DNA of 64,000 bases, from contig JAUCGF010000078.1 in NCBI GenBank assembly GCA_030378005.1, positions 29,580-93,579 on the forward strand, written 5' to 3'. The translations under genes and the position numbers were made by a program. Source of the stretch: Desulfococcaceae bacterium HSG9. Lineage in GTDB: Bacteria > Desulfobacterota > Desulfobacteria > Desulfobacterales > JAUCGF01. The notes below the pieces were generated by a model, which was not told where the DNA came from, searched no databases, and was given only the letters and a program-made list of their open reading frames with translations. The stretch's first letter is position 1, and each line of letters starts with the position of its first letter. Positions 46,378 through 54,168 of the stretch are shown piece by piece.

Positions 46378-46746
46378 TTAAGATAATATGTTTTTAACTT
46401 TTTCCGCAACGCGTGATAAGTCAAGAAAGATAAGACCAAGTTTCGCTTCCTGGCGTGTCATGGCCAGCAAAACTGAATGAGGTCCGGCATTCATTATAAT
46501 CGCATAGCCGTGTTCCCCTTTGACAAAAATCTGCTGCAATCCACCTCGTTGCAATTCTGTTGCGGTTCGGCTGCCCATGGACAACATCACCGCGCTCATG
46601 GCGGCGATACGCGTCTCTTCGAGTCCCTGCGGCAAAGAACTCGCAATAATCAGCCCATCTTCAGAAACCACAGCGCAAGCCTCAATGTCGGCACTGCCAG
46701 ATTGAAGTTCGGAAAGCGCGGCGTTTAATTCATCCGTGCGTGACAT
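46378..46746 (-). CDS. Roadblock/LC7 (MglB-like) protein, first gene of operon
   Basis: 122 residues, a plain roadblock/LC7 domain (AVVSEDGLIIASSLPQGLEETRIAAMSAVMLSMG, then GYAIIMNAGPHSVLLAMT). ATG 46746 is chosen as AGGAGG lies seven bases upstream; the longer frame from 46806 has no such site. Likely dimeric regulator of a small GTPase or scaffold; no GTPase is encoded in the window. It heads the minus-strand set with the ODP protein. Confidence 0.82.
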   Translation of the reverse strand: MSRTDELNAALSELQSGSADIEACAVVSEDGLIIASSLPQGLEETRIAAMSAVMLSMGSRTATELQRGGLQQIFVKGEHGYAIIMNAGPHSVLLAMTRQEAKLGLIFLDLSRVAEKVKNILS

Positions 46747-46761
46747 GAATTCCTCCTGTAT

Positions 46762-46856
46762 TATAGTATTCCGATTCCGGTTTTTCCAGCCGGCATCCGT
46801 ATGCATAAATTTGAATTCCGTTATTCCTGAAAATCAAAACGGGATTCAGTGTAATA
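46762..46856. repeat. Likely copy of the AGTRTTCC-ended element
   Basis: TATAGTATTCCGATTCCGG then TTTTTCCA at the left matches one end of the 47996-48120 element over about 27 bases with a few mismatches, and ATGCATAA occurs within both. The right arm here is poorly conserved. It lies upstream of the roadblock gene; the rest of the 362-bp gap shows no gene. Confidence 0.5.
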
Positions 46857-47108
46857 AATATACGGCGGTACAATATCACCGCCCCTGATATTAAATTAAC
46901 TATTTAATTGTACACACTAAAGATTACGATTTCAAGAGAAATTTGACAATTGTTTAAATGCGTGCTAATGAAAAAAATAATTATCGACTTAAAATGCAGA
47001 CATCCTTTTCAATAATCGTTCCGATTATGATTATGAAATTGGGAACTTATTTCGTCCCCGATCCTAACTTCACATCCGAATCTGATAAAAACGATCTTAG
47101 GAGCCATT

Positions 47109-47975
47109 ATGGGCCTGTTCGACCTTTTAAAAAAAACACACAAAAAGCCGCATAGAGATAAAAAACTGCCGGATAATTCTTCGCTGACAGATATAGATGG
47201 AGCTGACAGATCGTCTGAAGACGGGCTTGATGATACCGAAAACCTTTCAACGTTGATTTCTTCGGGGAGCGAAAACGGTTCAAAATATAAAAGTGCTTAT
47301 GAAAATATCATAATGGATCAAAAACGGCGAGTATTGCCTCCTGATCAAAATAGGACAAACCGTTTTTTTGAAAAAAATAATATAGGAATCAGAATTCGGA
47401 GTATGATTGAGAAAAGTTCTCAAAATTTAAAAATCGAGCTGTTTGAAAAAGAGGTGCGACAACAGTTTCAACCATATATTCGCTACCTGTTCGCAAATGC
47501 TGAAGATGCTCGCGATGCTTTATTGGGGCTGAATTTTATCCATGAAGCTGAGGATACTGGCAACTTAATCTGCACCGAACCGCTTACTTTCGGATGCTAT
47601 CGTCAACAAAATGGAAAACATGAAGCCTACATTGGCGGCTGGCAACTGACTCCGCGTTTATGGAAGGCCGCTAAAGAGAGCTTTACCGTACATAATGGCC
47701 TGATTAAAAATGAACAACGGCCTGATGCCGAGTTCAATTCAAACACCAAACGCGGTATGACGTTATCTGAACGTGTAACCAAGATCAGAGAATATTCGCA
47801 ATTAAATTCAGGGCAGACCGAATTTTATTCAATCTACGAGGCACCTAATGGTGTTATTGCTCAGGCATTCTTAAAGCAACAGCAAAATTTGATTACGAAA
47901 TCTGATTGGTATATCGTTGTCAAAACACCGGATGGAGATTTCTGGGGTGATATTGACGGTATTTATAAAAAATGA
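47109..47975 (+). CDS. Hypothetical cytoplasmic protein, 288 residues
   Basis: No signal peptide or membrane helix. The N-terminal 80 residues are hydrophilic and low in complexity (Lys/Asp/Ser-rich), followed by a helical region and a C-terminal globular part that looks beta-rich, with FYSIYEAPNGVIAQAFLKQ and WYIVVKTPDGDFWGDIDGIY. Its GTCACGG-free, AT-rich upstream region and divergent position to the roadblock operon give no function. I do not recognise a family. The C-terminal part could be a conserved domain of a secretion or signalling system. Confidence 0.65.
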   Translation: MGLFDLLKKTHKKPHRDKKLPDNSSLTDIDGADRSSEDGLDDTENLSTLISSGSENGSKYKSAYENIIMDQKRRVLPPDQNRTNRFFEKNNIGIRIRSMIEKSSQNLKIELFEKEVRQQFQPYIRYLFANAEDARDALLGLNFIHEAEDTGNLICTEPLTFGCYRQQNGKHEAYIGGWQLTPRLWKAAKESFTVHNGLIKNEQRPDAEFNSNTKRGMTLSERVTKIREYSQLNSGQTEFYSIYEAPNGVIAQAFLKQQQNLITKSDWYIVVKTPDGDFWGDIDGIYKK

Positions 47976-47995
47976 TCCTTTTTTAAATTTCAAGC

Positions 47996-48120
47996 TATAG
48001 TATTCCAGTTTTGGTTTTTTTTGGCATAAAATTTGCATGGATATATAAAAACAGTGGTTTAGAAAACCGGATGCGCTGAATTATGCATGATTTTGGAAAA
48101 ACCAAAATTGGAACACTATA
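47996..48120. mobile_element. 125-bp MITE-like element with 24-bp terminal inverted repeats
   Basis: TATAGTATTCCAGTTTTGG(TTTTT) at 47996-48019 and its reverse complement at 48097-48120 differ at two bases. No ORF inside. The TATA at each end is compatible with a TA-type target. Similar ends appear at 46762 and, more weakly, at 63886. Confidence 0.7.
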
Positions 48121-48239
48121 TTTCACAAGATGCCTCGCTAGGCATAAATTCTTGTAAGCAACTGAAAACATAGGTATTATTTTCTAAATTCAAATCATTT
48201 CAACATGTTACAAAATAACTGAAATTTAAAATTCATAAT

Positions 48240-48788
48240 ATGCCAGCCAAGCCTGAATTAAAAGTGATTCAAGGAGGGGTGCAAAGCGAAATCCTTTGGG
48301 GAACTGTCCGTATTGTGGCCGCTCCGCAATATGCACAGCCTTTTAGCATTGATGCGATTGTTGCGGAAGAAGATACGTTTCTGGTCTTGAGTGCTGAAAA
48401 AACAGTGCGCATGCCGTCTGAACATATCATTCGTATTATGACCGAGATTATTGAAGCTTTACCGGTTGCACCGGGAAGCGTCCTTGTTAAAAATGGCTGT
48501 CCCATGCGTTTGCTTGCCATTGTTCATGATCTCGACAGGGAACCTTCGTGGCGTGAAGATTGGATTTTACAAGCTTTGGAACTGATTTTCAGAGAAACTG
48601 CAACACGTAACTTCCACTCAGTTGCTATTCCGCTTTTAGGGGCTGTTTACGGTGCCTTTGACATTCAACATTTCCTTAATTTGCTTAAAAATGTTTTAAA
48701 GCGTATCCCTCCGGGCGATTTGAAATATTTGTGGCTGATTGTTCCCCATGGTGCCAGCCGAAGAATTATTCAGATGTTTAAATCTTAA
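48240..48788 (+). CDS. Macro-domain-like protein, function unknown
   Basis: 182 residues. The pattern GSVLVKNGCPMRLLAIVHDLDREPSW, then LELIFRETATRNFHSVAIPLLGAVYGAFD and LKYLWLIVP resembles the core strands and helices of a macro (Appr-1''-processing) domain: a glycine-rich loop, a His-Asp/W segment, and SVAIPLLG in place of the canonical SIAFPxLGTG. The NAAN-type loop is not evident, so ADP-ribose hydrolysis is doubtful. ATG at 48240. Not in an obvious operon. A structure-based search would decide. Confidence 0.45.
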   Translation: MPAKPELKVIQGGVQSEILWGTVRIVAAPQYAQPFSIDAIVAEEDTFLVLSAEKTVRMPSEHIIRIMTEIIEALPVAPGSVLVKNGCPMRLLAIVHDLDREPSWREDWILQALELIFRETATRNFHSVAIPLLGAVYGAFDIQHFLNLLKNVLKRIPPGDLKYLWLIVPHGASRRIIQMFKS

Positions 48789-48891
48789 TCGTAAGACGTA
48801 AAAGCATTTACAAATACAAATTGATTCGATATACGAATATACTTGTAATGGTATATTTATTGATAATCAGATTTTATTCAAAGAGGTTTAT

Positions 48892-50517
48892 ATGGGAAAA
48901 AAAAGTTTGTTCAGATCGACTTCCAAAAAAAAAAAGAAAACCGGATTAGGCGTTCCTAAACCCAAATCCACAGCGAAATCTGAAAAAAAAATTACCGCAA
49001 AAGCGGTGAATAAGGCGATCCGACCTACAACAGATTTATCTGCAAAGGCAACGGATGGAAAGTCAGAAGATCAATTGACAACCACTAAAACAAGTGCAAA
49101 CGTCAAATCGTCAACGGAAAAAGCAGATACCGGTGTACCGGCACAAACAAAGCGCCTGCCCGAAACCGTGGAAACGGATAATTATAAGTTGCAGGCAAGT
49201 CAAAAAGGAGAGAACCAACCTATTGAAGCCGGCGTTAGCGAACCGGATGCCAATAATAATGGCACTGAAAAAATATTTAATGACGTCAAAAAGAACGCGA
49301 CAACCACTGATACATCAAAGGTTGCCGCATCAACTTATTTGACAAACACAGTAATAACTAATAAAAACAATGACCCGCCTAAACTTTTCTCAGACAAACC
49401 TGAGTCACCTAAGGTGGTTATCAACTATGAATCGGAGGTTGAAATGGAAACATCGACAGCAGCGAAAAAAGGAATTATTATCTCTGTAGCAACTTTATTG
49501 CTAATTTATGCGCTTATCATCAGCGCAAGCGTTAGAAATACACGCAACTATTATGTGAAAACCACGCTCACAGCGGTTGAGGTGCGGCAAGGCTGTTTCG
49601 CACCTTTAGGTGTGGAAAAAGAACCGTTTATCACTATCCAGGACGTTCGTCCTCCATCACTGGTAAAGGATGTCTATACACGCGCTGAAATTTTCCATTT
49701 TATTTCCGATCATTATCTGAAAGCGGCGGATGCTGTTATCGAACAACCAGGCATACCGGACGTGAAAAAAGTGGACACTTTGTTAAAGCTGGCGAGGGAA
49801 TACGCCGATAATGACCTGATTATTTTTAATTTTATTTTGAAAGCGGCTGACGCTGTTATCAATCAGCCGGGCATACTGGACGTTAAAAAGGTGGACACTT
49901 TGTTAAAGCTGGCGAGGGAATACGCCGATAATGACCTGATTATTTTTAATTTTATTTTGAAAGCGGCTGATGCTGTTATCAATCAGTCGGGCATACCGGA
50001 CGTTAAAAAGGTGGACACTTTTTTAAAGCTGGCAAGAGAATACGCCGATAATGACCTGAATCGAAAAGCCGCAAATAGCCGGATTAACGGACTGAAACAA
50101 CTTTTCCTTATCTATAAAGCCGATATCGCGATATTTAAAGGAACCGCTCCTGATTTGCAAACCGCGGCTGAATATTTGGAAAAGGCTATGCTGTTGGCGA
50201 TTGATAAAAATCAGAAAGAGCGTATTCAGCGGCAACTTGAATCTGTACAGCGTTTAACCGCCGAATTGGAACAGCCCCACGGAAGTGTTACGGAAAATGA
50301 AAAAACGCCGGTCGATGAGGCTGAACCAACTGACCAATCATCTGAAAAAAATGAAAAAGCTGAAAAAAATTTGGCACCCTTAAAATCTGATAAAGTGGAA
50401 GAAAAAAAGGCTACCACGGATTCAACAGCCATAAAAGAAGAAAAACACGTTGTTCAAGATTCCAAGAACGATAAACAAGCGGTTGATGCTAAAACAGACA
50501 CTGCAACTGAAAAGTAA
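48892..50517 (+). CDS. Single-pass membrane protein with 40-residue tandem repeats
   Basis: 541 residues. A Lys/Thr/Ala-rich disordered N-terminal region (1-195) precedes one transmembrane helix (about 195-215, GIIISVATLLLIYALIISA), so the N terminus is probably cytoplasmic. After that come three nearly identical 40-residue units (KAADAVIEQPGIPDVKK VDTLL type, about 277-390) that look helical and TPR-like, then a coiled coil and an acidic/basic low-complexity tail. I do not recognise the family; the topology suggests a scaffold or envelope protein. Confidence 0.65.
   Translation: MGKKSLFRSTSKKKKKTGLGVPKPKSTAKSEKKITAKAVNKAIRPTTDLSAKATDGKSEDQLTTTKTSANVKSSTEKADTGVPAQTKRLPETVETDNYKLQASQKGENQPIEAGVSEPDANNNGTEKIFNDVKKNATTTDTSKVAASTYLTNTVITNKNNDPPKLFSDKPESPKVVINYESEVEMETSTAAKKGIIISVATLLLIYALIISASVRNTRNYYVKTTLTAVEVRQGCFAPLGVEKEPFITIQDVRPPSLVKDVYTRAEIFHFISDHYLKAADAVIEQPGIPDVKKVDTLLKLAREYADNDLIIFNFILKAADAVINQPGILDVKKVDTLLKLAREYADNDLIIFNFILKAADAVINQSGIPDVKKVDTFLKLAREYADNDLNRKAANSRINGLKQLFLIYKADIAIFKGTAPDLQTAAEYLEKAMLLAIDKNQKERIQRQLESVQRLTAELEQPHGSVTENEKTPVDEAEPTDQSSEKNEKAEKNLAPLKSDKVEEKKATTDSTAIKEEKHVVQDSKNDKQAVDAKTDTATEK
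49721..50059 (+). repeat. Three 120-bp in-frame tandem repeats
   Basis: Units start at 49721, 49841 and 49961. Units 2 and 3 differ at only a few bases, and unit 1 slightly more; the third is cut short after GATAATGACCTGA at about 50059. The exact 120-bp period keeps the reading frame, so copy number may vary between strains. Confidence 0.9.
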
Positions 50518-50644
50518 AAACGGTTTGAATCAGAATTGGATTGTGGTAGCGTAATCTTTCAGATTAAGTCTGGCGGAATTGGCCAGAGAGCAGAGGACAC
50601 AATCTGAAAGATTACGCTACATTCAAAAAAGTTAAACCGTTTTT
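50516..50644. repeat. Nested palindrome after the repeat-protein gene
   Basis: Outer arms AAAAACGGTTT (50516-50526) and AAACCGTTTTT (50634-50644), and perfect 20-bp inner arms GTAGCGTAATCTTTCAGATT (50546-50565) and AATCTGAAAGATTACGCTAC (50601-50620). The outer arm begins in the stop codon. The final TTTTT gives it terminator-like character for the upstream gene, and the inner arms resemble a REP-type palindrome. Confidence 0.75.
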
Positions 50645-50702
50645 CAGGATCGGGGACAAATAACTTCCTAATTTCATACTTATTCCTTAACTTCTATCAA
50701 GG

Positions 50703-50942
50703 ATGCCGAAAAACATGGGATTTTTCAGACGACAAGAAGAACGAATGGCTGTTCATTATTTAACGTGGCAATACCAAAAAATGAATATACCTGTGCCGAT
50801 GCTCGCCGAACTTGAGTTGCAAGCCAAAAAGATTGTGGATGAAGCGCATCGTATTGGTGCTGAAAGAGGCCGGAATGTGATGGGAATTATAAAAGAATTG
50901 GTCGAAGATTTTAAAAAAAGCAGAACCTATGAAAAAAAGTAA
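50703..50942 (+). CDS. Small helical hypothetical protein
   Basis: 79 residues, predicted mostly helical (LAELELQAKKIVDEAHRIGAERGRNVMGIIKELVEDFKKS). Starts at ATG 50703, or ATG 50715 after four codons. It overlaps the thioesterase gene by 14 bases, supporting that it is a real, co-translated gene. No family recognised. Confidence 0.6.
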   Translation: MPKNMGFFRRQEERMAVHYLTWQYQKMNIPVPMLAELELQAKKIVDEAHRIGAERGRNVMGIIKELVEDFKKSRTYEKK

Positions 50943-51468
50943 CGCCCTGACGGAAACAAATAAACTGGCGCTTAACAGGCTGGAAAATTTTGACAAAGAC
51001 CGAGGCTGTTTTGCCTGTGGCCTCAATAACCCTATCGGCCTTAAAATGGAATTTTACTCGGACGGTCAGACGGTGTTTTCCTGGTTGACAGTGCCGCAAA
51101 ATCTGTGCGGGTGGCGGAATATTATTCATGGCGGCATCATTACAACGATAATGGATGAAGCAATGAGTTGGACAGCGCATCACCTGATAAAAAAACTGAT
51201 TTTAACCAAAACAATCAATGTTCAATTTTTACATCCCTTATATGTTGAAAAAAGGATTCAGGTAGAAGGCCGTGTTGCTTTGATTAACGGTGAACGTGAA
51301 GCTGAGTTGACCGCCCTGATTATCAATGACAGTGGTAAGAAATGCGCTCAGGCAACCGGAACGTTCGCTTTGCTAAAGCCTAAAACAGCCCGCCGAATGG
51401 GCGTTATTGATGAAACGATTATCCGTAATTTTGAACAACATATTGAAATGTCTAATAGTACGCAATAA
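50929..51468 (+). CDS. PaaI-like hotdog thioesterase
   Basis: 179 residues, hotdog fold of the PaaI/HGG type: NIIHGGIITTIMDEAMSWTA carries the HGG substrate-loop motif and catalytic Asp/Glu position, preceded by CFACGLNNPIGLKMEF. Probably hydrolyses an acyl-CoA or acyl-ACP. Its ATG lies inside the 79-residue gene. Different subfamily from the 4HBT protein at 15.4 kb. Confidence 0.82.
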   Translation: MKKSNALTETNKLALNRLENFDKDRGCFACGLNNPIGLKMEFYSDGQTVFSWLTVPQNLCGWRNIIHGGIITTIMDEAMSWTAHHLIKKLILTKTINVQFLHPLYVEKRIQVEGRVALINGEREAELTALIINDSGKKCAQATGTFALLKPKTARRMGVIDETIIRNFEQHIEMSNSTQ

Positions 51469-51535
51469 TGTTATTACGTCCGGAATACGGGACGTATCGT
51501 ATTTACAAGGCATTTTGCTCCATTCTCTGTCGCCT

Positions 51536-51678
51536 GTGCTAAAACCGTAAGGTGATTTATCAGAATGAATATACCAGTTTTCACAGGTGTTTTCATGCTG
51601 ATCCTAAACGTATAGCGCATTCATTTTGAAATAGGTGGAATATTATTTTTGAAAATCACCTAAGTTCATCACTCCTTT
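51536..51678. repeat. GGAGTGCTGAACTTACAG-family copy split by a 110-bp insert
   Basis: On the plus strand GTGCTAAAACCGTAA (51536-51550) and GTTCATCACTCCTTT (51664-51678) are the two halves of the reverse-complement consensus GTGCTAAACTGTAAGTTCAG-CACTCCTTT. They are joined by a 110-bp insert plus a repeated TAA. CTGTCGCCTGTGCTAAA here also matches the copy at 35770, so both share flanking element sequence. Confidence 0.7.
51551..51660. mobile_element. 110-bp element inserted in a repeat, TAA target duplication
   Basis: Ends GGTGATTT and AAATCACC are perfect inverted repeats that extend imperfectly to about 25 bp (GGTGATTTATCAG versus GGTGATTTTCAAA). TAA flanks both sides (51548-51550, 51661-51663). 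Removing the element and one TAA rebuilds the repeat consensus. Non-coding, so a MITE of unknown parent. Confidence 0.7.
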
Positions 51679-51756
51679 GAAAGTGTAAACTATTTAGGCA
51701 AAAAATGAAGGTGCCAATTTTTTTATTGGTACCGGGATAATAAAAAAGGAGGTTGA

Positions 51757-52089
51757 ATGGAAAATCAGGAGCCGAACCAAGATCGGCGCAACCGTATCAG
51801 AATCCACTTTAAAGCACGAGTGATTATCAAAACTGAAAGCTTTGTCAAAAATATTCTGATGATATTAAAAGACATTAGCATGACAGGCTTACTTGCTGAT
51901 ACAAACGAAAAACTTCCGGTGGGCGAACATTGCGAGCTTGCCGTTGTTGTACCTGGAAAATCAAGCAAGCTGGTGTTGCACATCAAAGGAACGATAAGCC
52001 GTCACACAAAAACCGGCATTGCGCTTAGATTTGATGACGAACTGGAGTGGTGGAGTATATTTTCAATGTTTAAAAATTATAGTAAATAA
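51757..52089 (+). CDS. PilZ-domain c-di-GMP receptor
   Basis: 110-residue single PilZ domain with the RxxxR motif near RRNRIR (10-15) and D39-x-S-x-x-G44 (DISMTG), both needed for cyclic di-GMP binding. Likely controls motility or adhesion, perhaps pilus function encoded in the same window. Preceded by an AAGGAGG seven bases before the ATG. Followed about 60 bp later by the receiver-STAS gene. Confidence 0.85.
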   Translation: MENQEPNQDRRNRIRIHFKARVIIKTESFVKNILMILKDISMTGLLADTNEKLPVGEHCELAVVVPGKSSKLVLHIKGTISRHTKTGIALRFDDELEWWSIFSMFKNYSK

Positions 52090-52149
52090 GGGCTGAATAT
52101 TGGGCAAATCAGGTGATTTTCTGAATGTCTTTATCAATACCGGAAAGAT

Positions 52150-52965
52150 ATGGCCCTTGACTGGCAAACCATGCATTTAAAAATTCTGACCGTTGACGAT
52201 AGCCAAACGATACGCATTTTTATCAAAAGGGCTTTTGCGCCTTATAATTGCGATATTTTAGAAGCGCAAAACGGTGTGGAAGGGTTGGCTATGGCTCGGT
52301 GTGAAACTCCGGATTTAATCTTTCTTGATATCACGATGCCGCTAATGAGCGGTATTGAAATGCTCAATACCATAAAGCGGCGTAAGCAGCTGAAAAATAT
52401 TCCGATTGTGATGTTATCAGCAGATTCTAGCAAAGATACGATAAATCATTTCATGAAAATGGGTGCAGCTGATTATATTGTTAAACCGTTTAGAAAAAAC
52501 ACAATTGTTGAAAGTGCACAAAAAATTGTGCGATTACAGCCTAAAAAAAATAAAATAAAGTCCAAAAATCATTTTAAAAAATTCAGTTTTATTTATAAAG
52601 ATATCTGTGTTGTAATTTTGCCGGATTTGGTTTCAAAAGAATTGGCCATCCAATTAAACGATTATATCCAATCCAAGTTGGCAAGCGTTATCCACACAGA
52701 TGTGAACAATCTGATATTATATCTTGGTAAAATCAGCCAAATCAATATGTTATTAATAAAATTAATCATTATGACAGTAATGAACTGCCAAAAATTAGGT
52801 ATCCCGCTTAGAATTGTCGGCACCCCCGGATTAGGTAAAATTCTTAGAGGATTTAAAGAGACCAATCATATTACCGTTGATGCCACCATAACATTGGCCA
52901 AGCTCGCCCTTCAAAATAAAATCGGCCCTGAGTTGGTCGGATCAAAAGAAGATGATCTCTTTTAA
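52150..52965 (+). CDS. Response regulator with STAS-like output domain
   Basis: 271 residues. Receiver (about 9-130) with DD (16-17), phospho-acceptor D60 (IFLDITMP) and K in IVKPF. After a lysine-rich linker, the C-terminal 100 residues look like a STAS/anti-sigma-antagonist fold (YLGKISQINMLLIKLIIMTVMNC, GIPLRIVGTPGLGKILRG). Possible partner-switching output. Start ATG 52150 or ATG 52171. Followed by HPt and CheX genes. Confidence 0.75.
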   Translation: MALDWQTMHLKILTVDDSQTIRIFIKRAFAPYNCDILEAQNGVEGLAMARCETPDLIFLDITMPLMSGIEMLNTIKRRKQLKNIPIVMLSADSSKDTINHFMKMGAADYIVKPFRKNTIVESAQKIVRLQPKKNKIKSKNHFKKFSFIYKDICVVILPDLVSKELAIQLNDYIQSKLASVIHTDVNNLILYLGKISQINMLLIKLIIMTVMNCQKLGIPLRIVGTPGLGKILRGFKETNHITVDATITLAKLALQNKIGPELVGSKEDDLF

Positions 52966-53040
52966 GTTAAAAAATAAAAAAATCGGAACCGCTGGCTGTC
53001 GTGTATTCGCTGTTACTAAATCATCGTTAGGAAGCATGAG

Positions 53041-54102
53041 ATGAAAAATATTCAGAAACAATTAAACAGGCCATCGTTAGCAAAACGAGATTCGCATTAC
53101 CAAACGACGCTTCTGAACCTGTTTCTTAATGATGAAGAGATGGTAACGTCATCACATGAGATGGCAATGCCTGTTGTGGCTCCAGCTTTAAAACCGCACA
53201 GTAAATATTATGTTATCGAAACTAAAACGCCTCCAACGCCCGAACAACCTAGTGCCGGCTTATTAAGAGAATTTATTTCGGACAGTCGTATATTATTTGA
53301 TAACACACAAGAAATAATCACATCATTAAAACAAAAACCTGATGATTTATATTCGGTGATTGGTGTTTGGCGTACATTCCAAATGATTGGTGATACTTCA
53401 GGAATATTCGGGTTCAGACTGTTAGCGGAATTATGTGGGCATACGATTTTACTTTTAAACAGTGTTTTGAATAGAAATATTCGTTATTCTCCAAAATGTG
53501 CGCTTCTCATTACACAAGCATATAAAATATTAAAAAAGGACCATTTTCACCATATTCAGGATGCCTTAGGCGGCCAACCTTTTTCGGGATCGCTACCTTG
53601 TGAAAAATTTGTCCGCATTTTAAAGCAAATAATCAAGAGCAATCAACAACATTTGGCACCATCAACCCATAAAAATGATAATTTTGAAAATGATGAGGAA
53701 TCGAATCAGCCATCTCGTTATTCTTTTAAGATGTTTATTCAAGACAACCGCCTACTAACCGCCCAAACTGAAGTTGCATTGCTATTTCTAAAACGCAACC
53801 CTGGCAATACAGCGGCGATAAACACCGTTTTTCGTTCTTTTCATCTGATCGGAACCAAAGCGGCTTTGTTCAAATTTGATTACGCATCCGAATTATGCCA
53901 TCACACTGCTGCGCTTTTAGGCTGTATCAGAGATGGAAAAAATGATTACGCCGGGCGCAACGCTGATTTGATCGTTCGGGCATTTACGGTTTTAAAAAAA
54001 GAAATTTTTCTTTATAATCAGGCTATGTTGGGGGGTGAATCTTTTTCCGGTTCATCAAATTGTCTTAATATGACACGTATATTGAAAACACTTGGATTTT
54101 AA
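53041..54102 (+). CDS. Tandem HPt (phosphotransfer) protein, first domain lacking His
   Basis: 353 residues with two repeats of a CheA-P1/HPt four-helix domain (about 73-190 and 225-350). The second has the phospho-acceptor His268 in FRSFHLIGTKAA; the first has Gln114 at that position (WRTFQMIGDT). Both share the C-terminal GGxxFSGS segment. Likely a phosphotransfer node with one working and one regulatory domain. Context: receiver-STAS upstream and CheX-like phosphatase downstream suggest a small phosphorelay. HPt identity is inferred from the helix pattern. Confidence 0.7.
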   Translation: MKNIQKQLNRPSLAKRDSHYQTTLLNLFLNDEEMVTSSHEMAMPVVAPALKPHSKYYVIETKTPPTPEQPSAGLLREFISDSRILFDNTQEIITSLKQKPDDLYSVIGVWRTFQMIGDTSGIFGFRLLAELCGHTILLLNSVLNRNIRYSPKCALLITQAYKILKKDHFHHIQDALGGQPFSGSLPCEKFVRILKQIIKSNQQHLAPSTHKNDNFENDEESNQPSRYSFKMFIQDNRLLTAQTEVALLFLKRNPGNTAAINTVFRSFHLIGTKAALFKFDYASELCHHTAALLGCIRDGKNDYAGRNADLIVRAFTVLKKEIFLYNQAMLGGESFSGSSNCLNMTRILKTLGF

Positions 54103-54168
54103 GGTATTTTATAATTATTTGAAGCGTAACGTTAAAAATTATAGTGTTAAGGATTTTGTAGTGATGCA

